Assembly: GCA_013176395.1 (NCBI GenBank)
Contig: JABMLP010000014.1
Location: 1,364,001 to 1,428,000 of the forward strand
Length of the DNA: 64,000 bases
From: Venturia oleaginea
Lineage: Eukaryota; Ascomycota; Dothideomycetes; Venturiales; Venturiaceae
Direction: 5' to 3'
The notes under the pieces are model-generated. The model searched no databases and had not been told where the DNA came from. It was given only the letters and a program-made list of their open reading frames with translations. Positions 10,116 through 20,280 of the stretch are shown here, one piece after another; position 1 is the first letter of the stretch; every line of letters begins with the position of its first letter. The position numbers and the translations under genes were made by a program.

Positions 10116-11711
10116 AAAAACAGCACACTCAGCTAGAACTCAATTTTTAGAATTTAGAAGTATCATCTAAAGATCATCAAAACACCTCCGCCAGTGGCCG
10201 CTCCGGCCTCTAGAGGCCATCGCGCGTCCCTCAGCGTCGATGAGATATCTCTAGAGTCGCCGTCGCGGCCACGGCAGAGCAAGCAGACGAATACATGAGC
10301 AAGCTACACGAACGATGCGTCCACCAAAGACAACAGCAACCATCTAGTCACTATCTCCCGGCTAGTCCATCACTCCAGATGACACTGCAACGCTCCGAGT
10401 CGACGAGTCACTGCTAGAACGGCAATACCTTCAACACAACTCAAACACCAGACGCCCGGTGTGCAACAATCGGCACCACACACCACTGCAACAACTAGAC
10501 AACCTCTCCCAACGTCTTGGCAAACCGTCCTGCTACAAGCTGTTGCCCAGAGCCTTGAGCCTCTCCCCAAACTGTTGCCTCCCAGTTATGGCATTGGCAA
10601 GAGTAGGTGCGCGACACAGTAAGTAGTAAGGACGCATAGAAGGAGCCTATTGGCGGCAAATCCCCTCCCTGTAAGCTAGCAGACGTAGCCTTGAGCCTCT
10701 CCCCAGACTGTTGCGTCCCAGTTATGGCAGTGGCAAGAGTAGGTGCGCGATATAGCAAGCAGGGAGAGCGACTAGCAGCAGATAGGCTCCGACTATAAGA
10801 CGACAGGTCTACAACACAATCGGTGCGACACGATACGGCAGCTGCTAGAGAACCTCATCTACTATCGTCTCCGCAAACCGTCCTGCTGCAAGCTGATGTC
10901 CAGAGCCTTGAGCCTCTCCCCAAACTGTTGCGTCCCAGTTATGGCATTGGCAAGAGTAGGTGCGCAACACAGTAGCAGTAAGGACGTATAGAAGGAGCTT
11001 ATTGGCGGCAAATCCCCTCCCTACAAGCCAGCAGACGTAGCCTTGAGCCTCTCCCCAGACTGTTGCGTCCCAGTTATGGCATTGGCAAGAGTAGGAGCGC
11101 GATATAGCAAGCAGGGAGAGCGACTAGCAGCAGGTAGGCTCCGACTATAAGACGGCAGGTCTATAGCACGATCGGCGCCATACAATACGGCAGCTACCAG
11201 ACAGCCTCGTCTACGGGCATACCCGGAGTATCCACACCCAAGCAGCGAAATCACGACTACGATGGTTACTATTGTCTCCAGCATCACACAACCAAATACA
11301 CTGCCGCATGGGAATCTGGTGCAAGGCAACTTTCACAAGCAGAAACATACTTAGGGAACCCATTGGCCTTGAGGGATAAGGCGAAACAGATAGACAAAGC
11401 TGAGCACTAGAGGGAGACTGTAGGTAGAAGGATAGCGAAACACGAGGCATTGCCTCTTGAGTCTACATAGCACAGATATACTAGCTGAGTGACCAGTATC
11501 TACAAGAGCCAGCGGGCATTTGGAGATACTGGTTAAGGGAAAAGAGGGAGGATCGAGGGACAGCTGGTCTTGTTTCAGTGAACGGGGCGAAGTGGGGCGC
11601 GGTGGATTATATAATCTATCACGTGTCGGCTGTCTGATGAAGTCCTAACCGGACATAGCTGCGTGATTAAGCGGCTGCAACCGAGTAGGATAAAATCAAT
11701 CAATCAATCAA
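10116..11711 (+). mobile_element. Full-length 1.6-kb TPRT-type non-autonomous retroelement, copy A
   Basis: The block is bounded by a 15-bp direct repeat, TTACGACACTCTTAC, at 10101-10115 and 11712-11726. It starts near AAAACAGCACAC and ends with AAAATCAATCAATCAATCAA. A long target duplication plus a simple 3' tail indicates target-primed reverse transcription. The longest frames are short and change between copies, so I see no reverse transcriptase. The 5' part carries the palindrome GGCCTCTAGAGGCC. The body carries four related cores of about 60 bp. The 3' part carries the palindrome GATTATATAATC and a GTCC/GGAC hairpin just before the tail. A near-identical full-length copy lies on the opposite strand at 18662. 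Confidence 0.85.
10549..11105 (+). repeat. Four related 60-bp cores inside retroelement copy A
   Basis: A core beginning GCCTTGAGCCTCTCCCCA and containing CAGTTATGGCATTGGCAAGA starts near 10554, 10693, 10908 and 11041. The alternating spacings (about 139, 215 and 133 bp) imply one duplicated unit of about 350 bp, each unit holding two cores. Copy B has the same four-core arrangement. Confidence 0.85.
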
Positions 11712-12157
11712 TTACGACACTCTTACCTCTCTACCTTAGATCCTAAGTGTAATTCGGTGATATGTTCGGAAGTGCCTTGTGCCTTCGTATGGATATGCCG
11801 TGCCGTCACATTATTTTAGGTCTATCTTTTGCCTGGGAAGGCCATTGCACGTACGTATCGTGTATTACCCGCAACTGTTGACGCAGACACCGAAAACTGC
11901 GCAGGTCAACACGAACCTTGAGACTCTACGAAAAGTCTCTGCACCTTAAGGCCCTACGAAAAGCCTTCGAACTAGAGACTCTTGAACAGTCTTTGAAGCC
12001 CCGCGAACAGCTTCAGGAACAAAGAACATTGACGCGTTCAACACGAGAGACTGCGCTCAAAAAAGAACCCAGAACTCGACTTGCTAGCGACAGCCGACCC
12101 CCGACCGACGAACCTTACGAACCTCCGACCGACGAAATCCTCAAACCCTACCTCAGA

Positions 12158-13657
12158 ATGACTACCCTCTATGAAGGCGATACGCGCCTTACCCTATTGC
12201 GGGATGGAGTCGTCGACATTGTAGAGATGTCAGACTTGACCAAGGTAGTCCCTACACGAGAGGATTCCAATAATGACTCTCAGACGCGATATGAATACCT
12301 TAAGTTGCCAGGAACTAGGCCTCTTATGAGAAATGTGGACTTCCAAAAGGACAAGCTACCTATACAGGCCGACGAAATCAAGGCCGCAATGCTTACCAAC
12401 TCCGATACATTCGCAGCTCAAGTTATCAAGTGGAACCGAGAGGAACAAGCCTGGACAGCACAGATACCGATCTTACGAGAAATCACTGAGCAGGTAGTCG
12501 ACCGAGCAAAGCAACTGTACGACACAGATGTAGGTTCTCTACAGACCCAAGTAGCCAACTTGAAAGATGATTTGGAAGTCAGCCAGACAGAAACTACCAT
12601 AGCAGAGACGCGCAATGCGGACTTGACGTCCCGCGTTACAGACCTAGAAACACAGTTGGCTACTGCAGAAAAGCTGAAGGCAGAATGGTTCGACAAACAC
12701 CACAAGACCTTGGTCAAGGATCAAGAGTTGACCAAGCGACTGATGAATGGAGAATGTGGCGGTAGCAGCAACGATTCCTTCTCAAACCTAAAGAATAGTC
12801 TCCGCCTCCCAAATCCCGATGAACTGTCAGAGAAGTCTACCACAAAGGACTGGAAGCACTGGAATATGGACATGCGCAACAAGATCAGTCAGGAAAAGTA
12901 CGATGATGCCGGTACCAAAGCCTACATCCTGAACCGAGTGAAGGGAGGTGCCAAAGATGCCCTCATAGTTCTACATAATGCCCTAGGCATGGAACTGGAT
13001 GCTGAGCATATGTTTGAAGCTATGCGCCAGCGATTCCAGGACCCATTCGAACTGCGCAATGCGAAGAAAGCCTACAGGGACCTCCAGATGCGACAATACG
13101 GCGACCTCCATAAGTTTAAGAACAACTTCCTTACCCTGGTAGCAGAGGCCCAGGTGCCTAAGGACAACTACAAGGAGGATTTCGTCGAGAAGCTGTACAG
13201 CAGATTGCAAGAAGGACTAGCACGAGAAGCCGACGACCTAGAGGTGTCCTTCGCATTACTATGCAGTACAGCAGCCAGCATCTCTCGCACCTACAAGGCA
13301 GCTTATGAGAAGCGACAAGCAGAGATTAGGAAGACTGCGGACAAGAAGAACGACAAGAAGCCATCTGGTGCATTAGGCAATGGAGGCAACGGTAACAACA
13401 GCAGCCAGAATAGCTCAAGGCCTGGCTCATCTGGGGCTGAATTCCCCATCCGCAATGCGCAGACCGCTATGGATTCTGGAAGCTATCGCAACTTCGGACT
13501 CGACAAAGACGAAGCCATGAAGCGCGCCAAAGAAGGACGCTGCTTCAAATGTGGAAACGCAGGACACCGAGCTCGAGAATGCAACCAACAGCAGGTGAAT
13601 GAACTGAATGCGGAAATCGGTGCCTTAATTATCTTGGAGCAGCCAAAAAACTTGTAG
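12158..13657 (+). CDS. Gag-like polyprotein of the gypsy relic
   Basis: The open frame runs from about 11918, but the first ATG is at 12158 (MTTLYEGDTRLTLLRDG). The product is about 499 residues. Its N-terminal half is a coiled-coil region. The central retrotransposon gag domain includes AYRDLQMRQYGDLHKFKNNF, and a CCHC zinc knuckle, CFKCGNAGHRAREC, lies near the C-terminus. Gag packages the element RNA. The frame is intact although the element lacks most of pol, so any expression would be incidental. Confidence 0.75.
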   Translation: MTTLYEGDTRLTLLRDGVVDIVEMSDLTKVVPTREDSNNDSQTRYEYLKLPGTRPLMRNVDFQKDKLPIQADEIKAAMLTNSDTFAAQVIKWNREEQAWTAQIPILREITEQVVDRAKQLYDTDVGSLQTQVANLKDDLEVSQTETTIAETRNADLTSRVTDLETQLATAEKLKAEWFDKHHKTLVKDQELTKRLMNGECGGSSNDSFSNLKNSLRLPNPDELSEKSTTKDWKHWNMDMRNKISQEKYDDAGTKAYILNRVKGGAKDALIVLHNALGMELDAEHMFEAMRQRFQDPFELRNAKKAYRDLQMRQYGDLHKFKNNFLTLVAEAQVPKDNYKEDFVEKLYSRLQEGLAREADDLEVSFALLCSTAASISRTYKAAYEKRQAEIRKTADKKNDKKPSGALGNGGNGNNSSQNSSRPGSSGAEFPIRNAQTAMDSGSYRNFGLDKDEAMKRAKEGRCFKCGNAGHRARECNQQQVNELNAEIGALIILEQPKNL

Positions 13658-13713
13658 GCCTGGTAGAATTCACCCAACCAGGTCCTTTCAATCGCGATCT
13701 CGAATTTCGATAT

Positions 13714-14394
13714 ATGGTGCAGGAACTTGACCTTTCAAAGGTCTTTGGAGGAACCCCTCTCGCTTTTGACTGCATTGTGTATTTCAACGGACTGGCCGTG
13801 AAACTGGAGGCATTAGTGGACACAGGTGCCAATGGATATGCATTCATGAACCGACGACGAGCAGAGAGACTCCGCAAGACTTTTCAGGAAGTAATTCGAA
13901 AACCATTACCACAAGCAGCAGTGGCAACTGGTTACGCCAATGGTGCCAAAGAGGACATTACTTATACGACCCTCCTCCACCTGGAACTGCAGGGCAGACA
14001 GGAATACAACGTCCAATTTCTGGAAGTGTCACTTGGGCATCACGATTTTATCCTAGAAAGAGCTTGGATGGTCCACAATCGGGTTCTGCCAGACTGTGAG
14101 CTACACCGATTGATTTGGAAAGGAGATGGGAGGCCCAAGGAACAGCCTATCCAGCGAAGGGTTGTTATTGACTTGAGTCCATTCACTGTGACTACCTCAG
14201 CCCACACGATCAGAAAGGACATTCTGCGCAGACACAATGGAATGGATGCTCAGGATAAGCAGATTACTGTTGGCAGAATGAGTATGCTTCGAAGGCAGGC
14301 TAGGTCAGATGCGGACAGCGTTTATCGCATACTATGCGGCAGTCGACGTTTCTCAACGATTCTAAGCCTGTCGACCTGTCTGACGCGAAAGTAA
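13714..14394 (+). CDS. Retropepsin-like aspartic protease fragment
   Basis: The ATG at 13714 opens 226 residues in a different frame from Gag. The active-site motif is LVDTGANGYAFM, a retropepsin D-T/S-G-A, followed by the usual beta-rich domain (VSLGHHDFILERAWM matches the conserved G-x-D/N-x-I-L-G-x-x-W region). It would process the Gag-Pol polyprotein. The frame ends without continuing into reverse transcriptase, unlike intact gypsy elements. Confidence 0.7.
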   Translation: MVQELDLSKVFGGTPLAFDCIVYFNGLAVKLEALVDTGANGYAFMNRRRAERLRKTFQEVIRKPLPQAAVATGYANGAKEDITYTTLLHLELQGRQEYNVQFLEVSLGHHDFILERAWMVHNRVLPDCELHRLIWKGDGRPKEQPIQRRVVIDLSPFTVTTSAHTIRKDILRRHNGMDAQDKQITVGRMSMLRRQARSDADSVYRILCGSRRFSTILSLSTCLTRK

Positions 14395-14651
14395 CACGAG
14401 ACTTCCGCGAGCCTACCACGCCCCAACTAGATCGACTCTACCAACCTCCATCCGTTGTGGACGCCGAAGAAGATGCTGAAGATGACTAATTTGGCTCAGT
14501 AGGTGACAGCGACAGCGACAGCGACAGCGGCTGCTCTAATCTCTCGGACCTCTCAGACCTCGAGGAAGAATCCGATTCCAACGATTTTGAGGACCTCCCT
14601 ACAACGCATAATACATCATTTGAATGAGACAGAAGCAAGGCATAAAAGGCC

Positions 14652-15290
14652 ATGGACAATGAGATATGTAGGAAGGCCCATCAGGCTTTTATTGCCGAAC
14701 TGAATTTCCCCCCGAGGAGTCCTGTGGATATCGATCTCAACTTGATTAGTGCCCCAGCATTTCGGTCGAATCTCAAAGACGAAAAGGCAGTCGCTGGTGC
14801 AATATCTCTTCACAAGGTGGAACTGCTAATCTGTCAGAAGACTGCTGACTTGGAAAGCTCACTGCATGACTCTCTAGCACAGTATGAGGACAGACTGAAA
14901 ATTGCTCTTGCTGCTATCGAAGGCAAGCTTCCTGAAGATGAAACCCCTGAAATGAAGGAACTCATTGCACAGAAATTGCTAGGGAAGCACCAACCTTTTG
15001 TGGACGTCTTAGAAGCAGATTCCAATCGTCTAAGAAACCACAAGAAATAAGTGGACCATGTCATTGAGCTGGAAGACAAGAATGTTGTACCTGGATCTTG
15101 TCCTCTCTACAACATGTCTCTGGATGAGCTGTTGTTTGTCAAGGAATGGCTCCAACGGAATCTGGAGTGAGGCTTTATCGAGACAAGTTCATCGCCTTTT
15201 GCATCACCAATTCTCATTGTCAAGAAGCCGACTCCTGCGGGGGAGAAGCAGAAATACCGATTCTGTATTTTCGTACTCGTACTTGCAGTA
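14652..15290 (+). pseudogene. Pol leader and truncated reverse transcriptase (pseudogene)
   Basis: 14652-15050 encodes 132 residues typical of the linker before gypsy RT. After a frame change, 15050-15270 encodes the RT N-terminus, interrupted by TGA and ending before the conserved catalytic YxDD region. RNase H and integrase are absent. Confidence 0.65.
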
Positions 15291-15456
15291 GGGTACGATA
15301 ACCATGTTACGTTGCAGGTATACATCTGTTTGATTCCAGTATCCTTAACGGACCATTCGTGTTGTAGATAAGTATAGAACAAGAAATTAACCCACTAAAT
15401 CAACAGACACCTACAACTACACTACTTATCCACCAACCACCAAGACATCATCTGCA

Positions 15457-15654
15457 ATGTGCACATACCAAGACATACAATACATTGTCTGCGGCTGCGA
15501 ATACACCTCGATAGATTCCACACGCTGCGAGATCGCTGCGGGATCGGGCCGCTCGAAAGAGGGCTGCAGTCAAGATCGATTCAGTACCATTCTGGCAAAA
15601 CCATTCATCTTTGCACAATGCAGTACACGCTACGAATATAGCCAAGGAAGGTGA
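15457..15654 (+). CDS. Small Cys-containing protein of unknown function, 65 residues
   Basis: An ATG in a good context (CTGCAATG) opens MCTYQDIQYIVCGCEYTS and ends at TGA 15652-15654. Fungal genomes carry many short proteins beginning MC followed by aromatic residues and a CG motif, and this one resembles them. It lies just after the gypsy relic, in a spacer without other genes. It lacks a signal peptide. It could be real or a chance frame; there is no functional evidence. Confidence 0.4.
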   Translation: MCTYQDIQYIVCGCEYTSIDSTRCEIAAGSGRSKEGCSQDRFSTILAKPFIFAQCSTRYEYSQGR

Positions 15655-17106
15655 TGATACAGAAGAGAGAGGGTGGGAAAGAGTTGTTGGAGGTGGAGGG
15701 GGAATGGGGAGGAAGATGGTGTATTGTGTATGTTTGGAGTCATGGAAGGTTGAGGATTAGGTGTTTGAGAAGTTGTGTGAGTGGTGTATGATATAAGCGA
15801 TGTTGCTTTGGATTCTGAATTGTTTTGGGGTACTTTCTTTGGCGCAATGGGTAGTAACCGTGAGGGACTATTCGTACGGATTGGGCATTTGTATGCGGTG
15901 TTGTTTGTAGACAATCAATGCTGGTTTGATATTGGTTTTTGTTCTCTTATAAGGGTCATCTTTGACTAGAACAAATTTCCGGGTGCGAAATGCGTAGTGA
16001 GAGTCGGTTCTTTGTTGCAGCACTGGGAGAAAGGGATGTTAGGTGGAGTAAAGGGGGACCCGGGAGAGCACTGATGAATGCAGCGTGCTGCGGTTCGGTT
16101 ATCATGATGCCTGGTCTACCTCTTGGTCAAGTCGTGGGGGTCTGAGTGCGCCTGCTGAAGCGCACATGATGCCAATAGTCGATTCCAAGGACTGAAAGGA
16201 CTAGTAACTGGCATACGATTGATATGATAACCAGATTCCAAGGCGGCAGACGGAAACGACCATGTCTCTAATCTGTCTTCAGTCGGCGCTACCTTCTTGC
16301 GTCAGGTGAGAAAGTATTCATGCCCTTGACTTACAGTAAACCCAAGCCAAAGATTAGGAAAAGACTGATCGTGACCCTGGATACGGAGAAGGGTCGACAC
16401 AGAAGAATAGTCCAAACAGCCTGCATAGTGGCATTACTGATAACGAGCACGAGGCCCACCCGACATGCTTTTGCGGTTTTCCCGCCTGCGAAGAAGAATA
16501 GGAATTGGACCAGGAGAGATGCTTTGGAGCACGTAAGGCTTAAGTTGTGGACGAATAAGACTGTGCTTTGTAACTTCAACCACCGTGTCAATGTGGTAAT
16601 TAGTGAGCAAACCAAATTTTTCGACTTGCTTTCAACGTTTGGAACCTATCGATCGGAATCCGATTGACTGCAATCATGGCGGGTGAGAAGATATAACAAG
16701 TAAGAGCAACTTCGGTCAGGGCGAAGGCCTGCAAAAATATCAGAGTCAACTGCCTCCGGGAATGTTGAGGATTTCATTGCATTCAAAGAAGAGAGATACA
16801 ACTTGGAGTGCTGCAAAAAGTCTGTGGAGGCAGTTCTTATCAGTCTACTGCGTAGTGGAATGAGAAATAAGGATCGTGCGAAACACTTACGAGTATCCGC
16901 CAAGCAAGGTGGGGACTTCTACACACCCTTCTTCAAGTTTTGACCAAAATATTCGCGGGATTATAGCTGACACATCCGCCATTCATCCATACAGTTGTCC
17001 AATGGGAAGTCAGCCTTGGTTCACTGAGCCATGAATATTCCTCGCACTGTTCGACGAAATCAAACCCGAAGAGCTTCTGAAATAGGATAAGAAACCTGAA
17101 TTCTCG
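15655..17106. other. Intergenic region, no supported gene
   Basis: A 115-codon ATG frame at 16320-16667 has no domain, no homology that I recognise and a mixed composition, so I do not call it. The remaining sequence includes the 3' flank of TYW2. Confidence 0.4.
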
Positions 17107-18582
17107 TCATGCTTTGGCGATGATTGGTATAACAAGAATATCCAGCACACAGTGAACAACCCCAGGAGCAAATGTTTTCACTCTTTCAACGTGCTCCAAG
17201 ATAGCAATCGACTTCCTGCCTTTTCTTCCTGCATGTGCTTCGGGAACGGCCTTCAATAAATCCTGTATCTCATCTGCAATCTCCTCGCTCTTTGTCTCAA
17301 TTTCTTTCACGGCCAAATTCTCGTGGATGTGGATCCATCCACCTATCTCGGGATCCAAAATCCCAACAGCTGTAGCCCAGCTACCTTTGGATGAGGGCAA
17401 CAAGCCACAATTGATGTGCCGAATAGGAGGGATTGCACCACTGATTCTTTGTAGAACAGAACCAGCAGCCTCGTTGCTCATTTGAAACGCCAAGAGTTTC
17501 GTCTTCGGATCCTTCAATTGGGTATAGGTAGGCTTAAAGCATTTGACATCTTCCTCGTTGAAAATTTCGATGCCCAAACCATTCGCCTCTGCTCCCCTTC
17601 GAAGGCCTTCCACACTCCAGGGATTGAGTTCGAAGCACAAGATTTTGCGGACACCAGCTTTTGCATAGCTGAACACAAAGTAGCCTATGCCAGCATATAG
17701 ATCGACCGCCGTACATCCTCGTTCATCGTCGACGGACTCAATGATGCTGGGAAGCTGAAGGAGTCGAGCCTTTTCGGTGATATTGCCGCGAGAGAACATG
17801 GTATACCGAGGAGCCCAGATTTGAGTGATTCCATTTTGCTTTGCCGAAACCCAAAAGGCCGCTGCAAAGTCTTTGGATGTTGGTAATGATGAATGGCAGA
17901 TAGGTCCAAAGTCACCTAACAGTGGGGTGAGGTTCATTGGAGATCGGAGAATGTTTTCTGAGCTTGGATATTTCTGATCTTTGGAGAGAAAAGGTATTGA
18001 GGCGTTGACGGCAATGCGTGTTACACCCATGGCGGTTGCAATTTTTTGATATAGTACATCCTGCTGCTCCGTTTTCGTGTTTGCAAAGAGTGTTTGCCAG
18101 TCGGGAGCGCTGAAAACATGAGCTGGGAGAAGCAGCATAGGCGGATAAATTGAGTATGTGGTTGGAAGTTGTTCGACCAAAGAATCAATTGTGGTGCTCA
18201 CTGTAGATAGAAGTTCTGAAGGGAGTGAGGCAAGATATGTTCTTACTGCTCTCGTGAAGAGGTTGGTTTCAGTTCCTGATTCTGGTCCGATGGGTATCGC
18301 TCTCGGCGATGCGTCAATTGAGATTGAGTCAACAAGAGATTCCAAACCCAACTCAGCCAGGAGCTTTTTCTCGTATTCGTCTGTTGACAAAGCATTTGTT
18401 AGTCCTGCCATCATGTTGATTGTCGTAGGTACAAGCATTGGCTCTCTGATGTCCTTTGGGCTGCACTTGGTACAGGGACTGATCTTTTCCCTCGTATCCA
18501 GCCTGGCGTGAAGTTCGAGCGCATTCTTGACAGTTTTGACCGACTGTTTGGGGACAACCAGAGACACATAGCAGTCAGGCAT
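17107..18582 (-). CDS. TYW2: tRNA wybutosine-synthesising protein 2 (Trm12/TYW2)
   Basis: A single exon of 491 residues starts at the ATG 18580-18582. TYW2 transfers the 3-amino-3-carboxypropyl group of S-adenosylmethionine to the 4-demethylwyosine intermediate at position 37 of tRNA-Phe. The class-I methyltransferase fold is clear: motif I is DLYAGIGYF at residues 294-302 and the next strand ends FELNPWS at 317-323. The TYW2-typical HINCGLLPSSKGSWATAV segment and WIHIHENLA follow. WNP-type motifs in place of the Trm5 NLNP motif favour TYW2 over Trm5. Retroelement copy B inserted 68 bp upstream of the ATG, so the original promoter has been displaced. Confidence 0.88.
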   Translation of the reverse strand: MPDCYVSLVVPKQSVKTVKNALELHARLDTREKISPCTKCSPKDIREPMLVPTTINMMAGLTNALSTDEYEKKLLAELGLESLVDSISIDASPRAIPIGPESGTETNLFTRAVRTYLASLPSELLSTVSTTIDSLVEQLPTTYSIYPPMLLLPAHVFSAPDWQTLFANTKTEQQDVLYQKIATAMGVTRIAVNASIPFLSKDQKYPSSENILRSPMNLTPLLGDFGPICHSSLPTSKDFAAAFWVSAKQNGITQIWAPRYTMFSRGNITEKARLLQLPSIIESVDDERGCTAVDLYAGIGYFVFSYAKAGVRKILCFELNPWSVEGLRRGAEANGLGIEIFNEEDVKCFKPTYTQLKDPKTKLLAFQMSNEAAGSVLQRISGAIPPIRHINCGLLPSSKGSWATAVGILDPEIGGWIHIHENLAVKEIETKSEEIADEIQDLLKAVPEAHAGRKGRKSIAILEHVERVKTFAPGVVHCVLDILVIPIIAKA

Positions 18583-18620
18583 GTTAACGGCACTTTCATC
18601 GAAGTTGATGGTGGTGGTGG

Positions 18621-18642
18621 ATGGATGGATGGATGGATGGAT
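18621..18642. repeat. (ATGG)n microsatellite
   Basis: About five ATGG units follow a (GGT)n run in the short interval between the TYW2 start codon and the retroelement insertion. They form part of what remains of the TYW2 5' leader. Confidence 0.9.
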
Positions 18643-18661
18643 TCAATACACCCGTCGGGCT

Positions 18662-20268
18662 TGATTGATTGATTGATTGATTGATTTTATCCTACTCGGT
18701 TGCAGCCGCTTAATCACGCAGCTATGTCCGGTTAGGAGGACTTCATCAGACAGCCGACACGTGATAGATTATATAATCCACCGCGCCCCACTTCGCCCCG
18801 TTCACTGAAACAAGACCAGCTGTCCCCTCCGTCCTCCCTCTTTTCCCTTAACCAGTATCTCCAAATGCCCGCTGGCTCTTGTAGATACTGGTTATTCTGC
18901 TAGTATATCTGTGCTATGTAGACTCAAGAGGCAATGCCTCGTGTTTCGCTATCCTTCTACCTACAGTCTCCCTCTAATGCTCAGCTTTTTCTATCTGTTT
19001 CGCCTTATCCCTCAAGGCCAATGGGTTCCCTAAGTATGTTTCTGCTTGTGAAAGTTGCCTTGCACCAGATTCCTATGCGGCGGTGTATTTGGTTGTGTGA
19101 TGCTGGAGACAATAGTAACCATCGTAGTCGTGATTTCGCTGCTTGGGTGTGATACTCCGGGTATGCCCGTGGACGAGGCTGTCTGGTAGCTGCCGTATTG
19201 TATGGCGCCGATCGTGCTATAGACCTGCCGTCTTATAGTCGGAGCCTATCTGCTGCTAGTCGCTCTCCCTACTTGCTATATCGCGCTCCTACTTTTGCCA
19301 ATGCCATAACTGGGACGCAACAGTCTGGGGAGAGGCTCAAGGCTACGTCTGCTGGCTTGTAGGGAGGGGATTTGCCGCCAATAAGCTCCTTCTATACGTC
19401 CTTACTGCTTACTGTGTTGCGCACCTACTCTTGCCAATGCCATAACTGGGACGCAACAGTTTGGGGAGAGGCTCAAGGCTCTGGACATCAGCTTGCAGCA
19501 GGACGGTTTGCGGAGACGATAGTAGATGAGGTTCTCTAGCAGCTGCCGTATCGTGTCGCACCGATTGTGTTGTAGACCTGTCGTCTTATAGTCGGAGCCT
19601 ATCTGCTGCTAGTCGCTCTCCCTGCTTGCTATATCGCGCACCTACTCTTGCCAATGCCATAACTGGGACGCAACAGTCTGGGGAGAGGCTCAAGGCTACG
19701 TCTGCTAGCTTACAGGGAGGGGATTTGCCGCCAATAGGCTCCTTCTATGCGTCCTTACTACTTACTGTGTCGCGCACCTACTCTTGCCAATGCCATAACT
19801 GGGAGGCAACAGTTTGGGGAGAGGCTCAAGGCTCTGGGCAACAGCTTGTAGCAGGACGGTTTGCCAAGACGTTGGGAGAGGTTGTCTAGTCGTTGCAGTG
19901 GTGTGTGGTGCCGATTGTTGCGCACCGGGCGTCTGGTGTTTGAGTTGTGTTGAAGGTATTGCCGTTCTAGCAGTGACTCGTCGACTCGGAGCGTTGCAGT
20001 GTCATCTGGGGTGATGGACTAGCCGGGAGATAGTGACTAGATGGTTGCTGTTGTCTTTGGTGGACGCATCGTTCGTGTAGCTTGCTCATGTATTCGTCTG
20101 CTTGCTCTGCCGTGGCCGCGACGGCGACTCTAGAGATATCTCATCGACGCTGAGGGACGCGCGATGGCCTCTAGAGGCCGGAGCGGCCACTGGCAGAGGT
20201 GTTTTGATGATCTTTAGATGATACTTCTGTAAATTCCAAAAATTGAGTTCTCGCTGTGTGTGCTGTTT
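18662..20268 (-). mobile_element. Full-length 1.6-kb TPRT-type retroelement, copy B
   Basis: Inverted relative to copy A, this 1607-bp block runs from a 3' tail (TTGATTGATTGATTGATTGA on the plus strand) to the 5' end near 20268. A 12-bp direct repeat, ACCCGTCGGGCT, flanks it at 18650-18661 and 20269-20280. It is nearly identical to copy A along its whole length, including the GGCCTCTAGAGGCC palindrome and the four cores (near 19288, 19425, 19640 and 19777). Open frames of 65-90 codons inside it are not conserved as proteins. Confidence 0.85.
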
Positions 20269-20280
20269 ACCCGTCGGGCT

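Larger units (their letters stand above)
11756..15290 (+). mobile_element. Ty3/gypsy retrotransposon relic, truncated in reverse transcriptase
   Basis: In order, the region encodes Gag with a CCHC knuckle, an aspartic protease, a pol leader segment and the first part of a gypsy reverse transcriptase (LYNMSLDELLFVKEWL, ASPILIVKKPTP). The frame then breaks down at about 15270. A TGA interrupts the RT fragment (RNLE*GFIETS). No LTR is recognisable on either side: the 5' side meets retroelement copy A and the 3' side ends in unrelated sequence. The copy is dead and probably old. Confidence 0.8.

Noticed and set aside
11632..11662. Hammerhead-like CTGATGA followed by a short stem in the 3' end of the retroelement
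   Set aside because: The required GAAA after stem II is replaced by ATAGC, so the catalytic core is incomplete.
16320..16667. 115-codon ATG frame
   Set aside because: No domain, splice context or family resemblance; length is within chance expectation.
18934..20014. Several 65-90-codon frames inside retroelement copy B
   Set aside because: They do not recur as conserved proteins in copies A and C and are antisense to the element.
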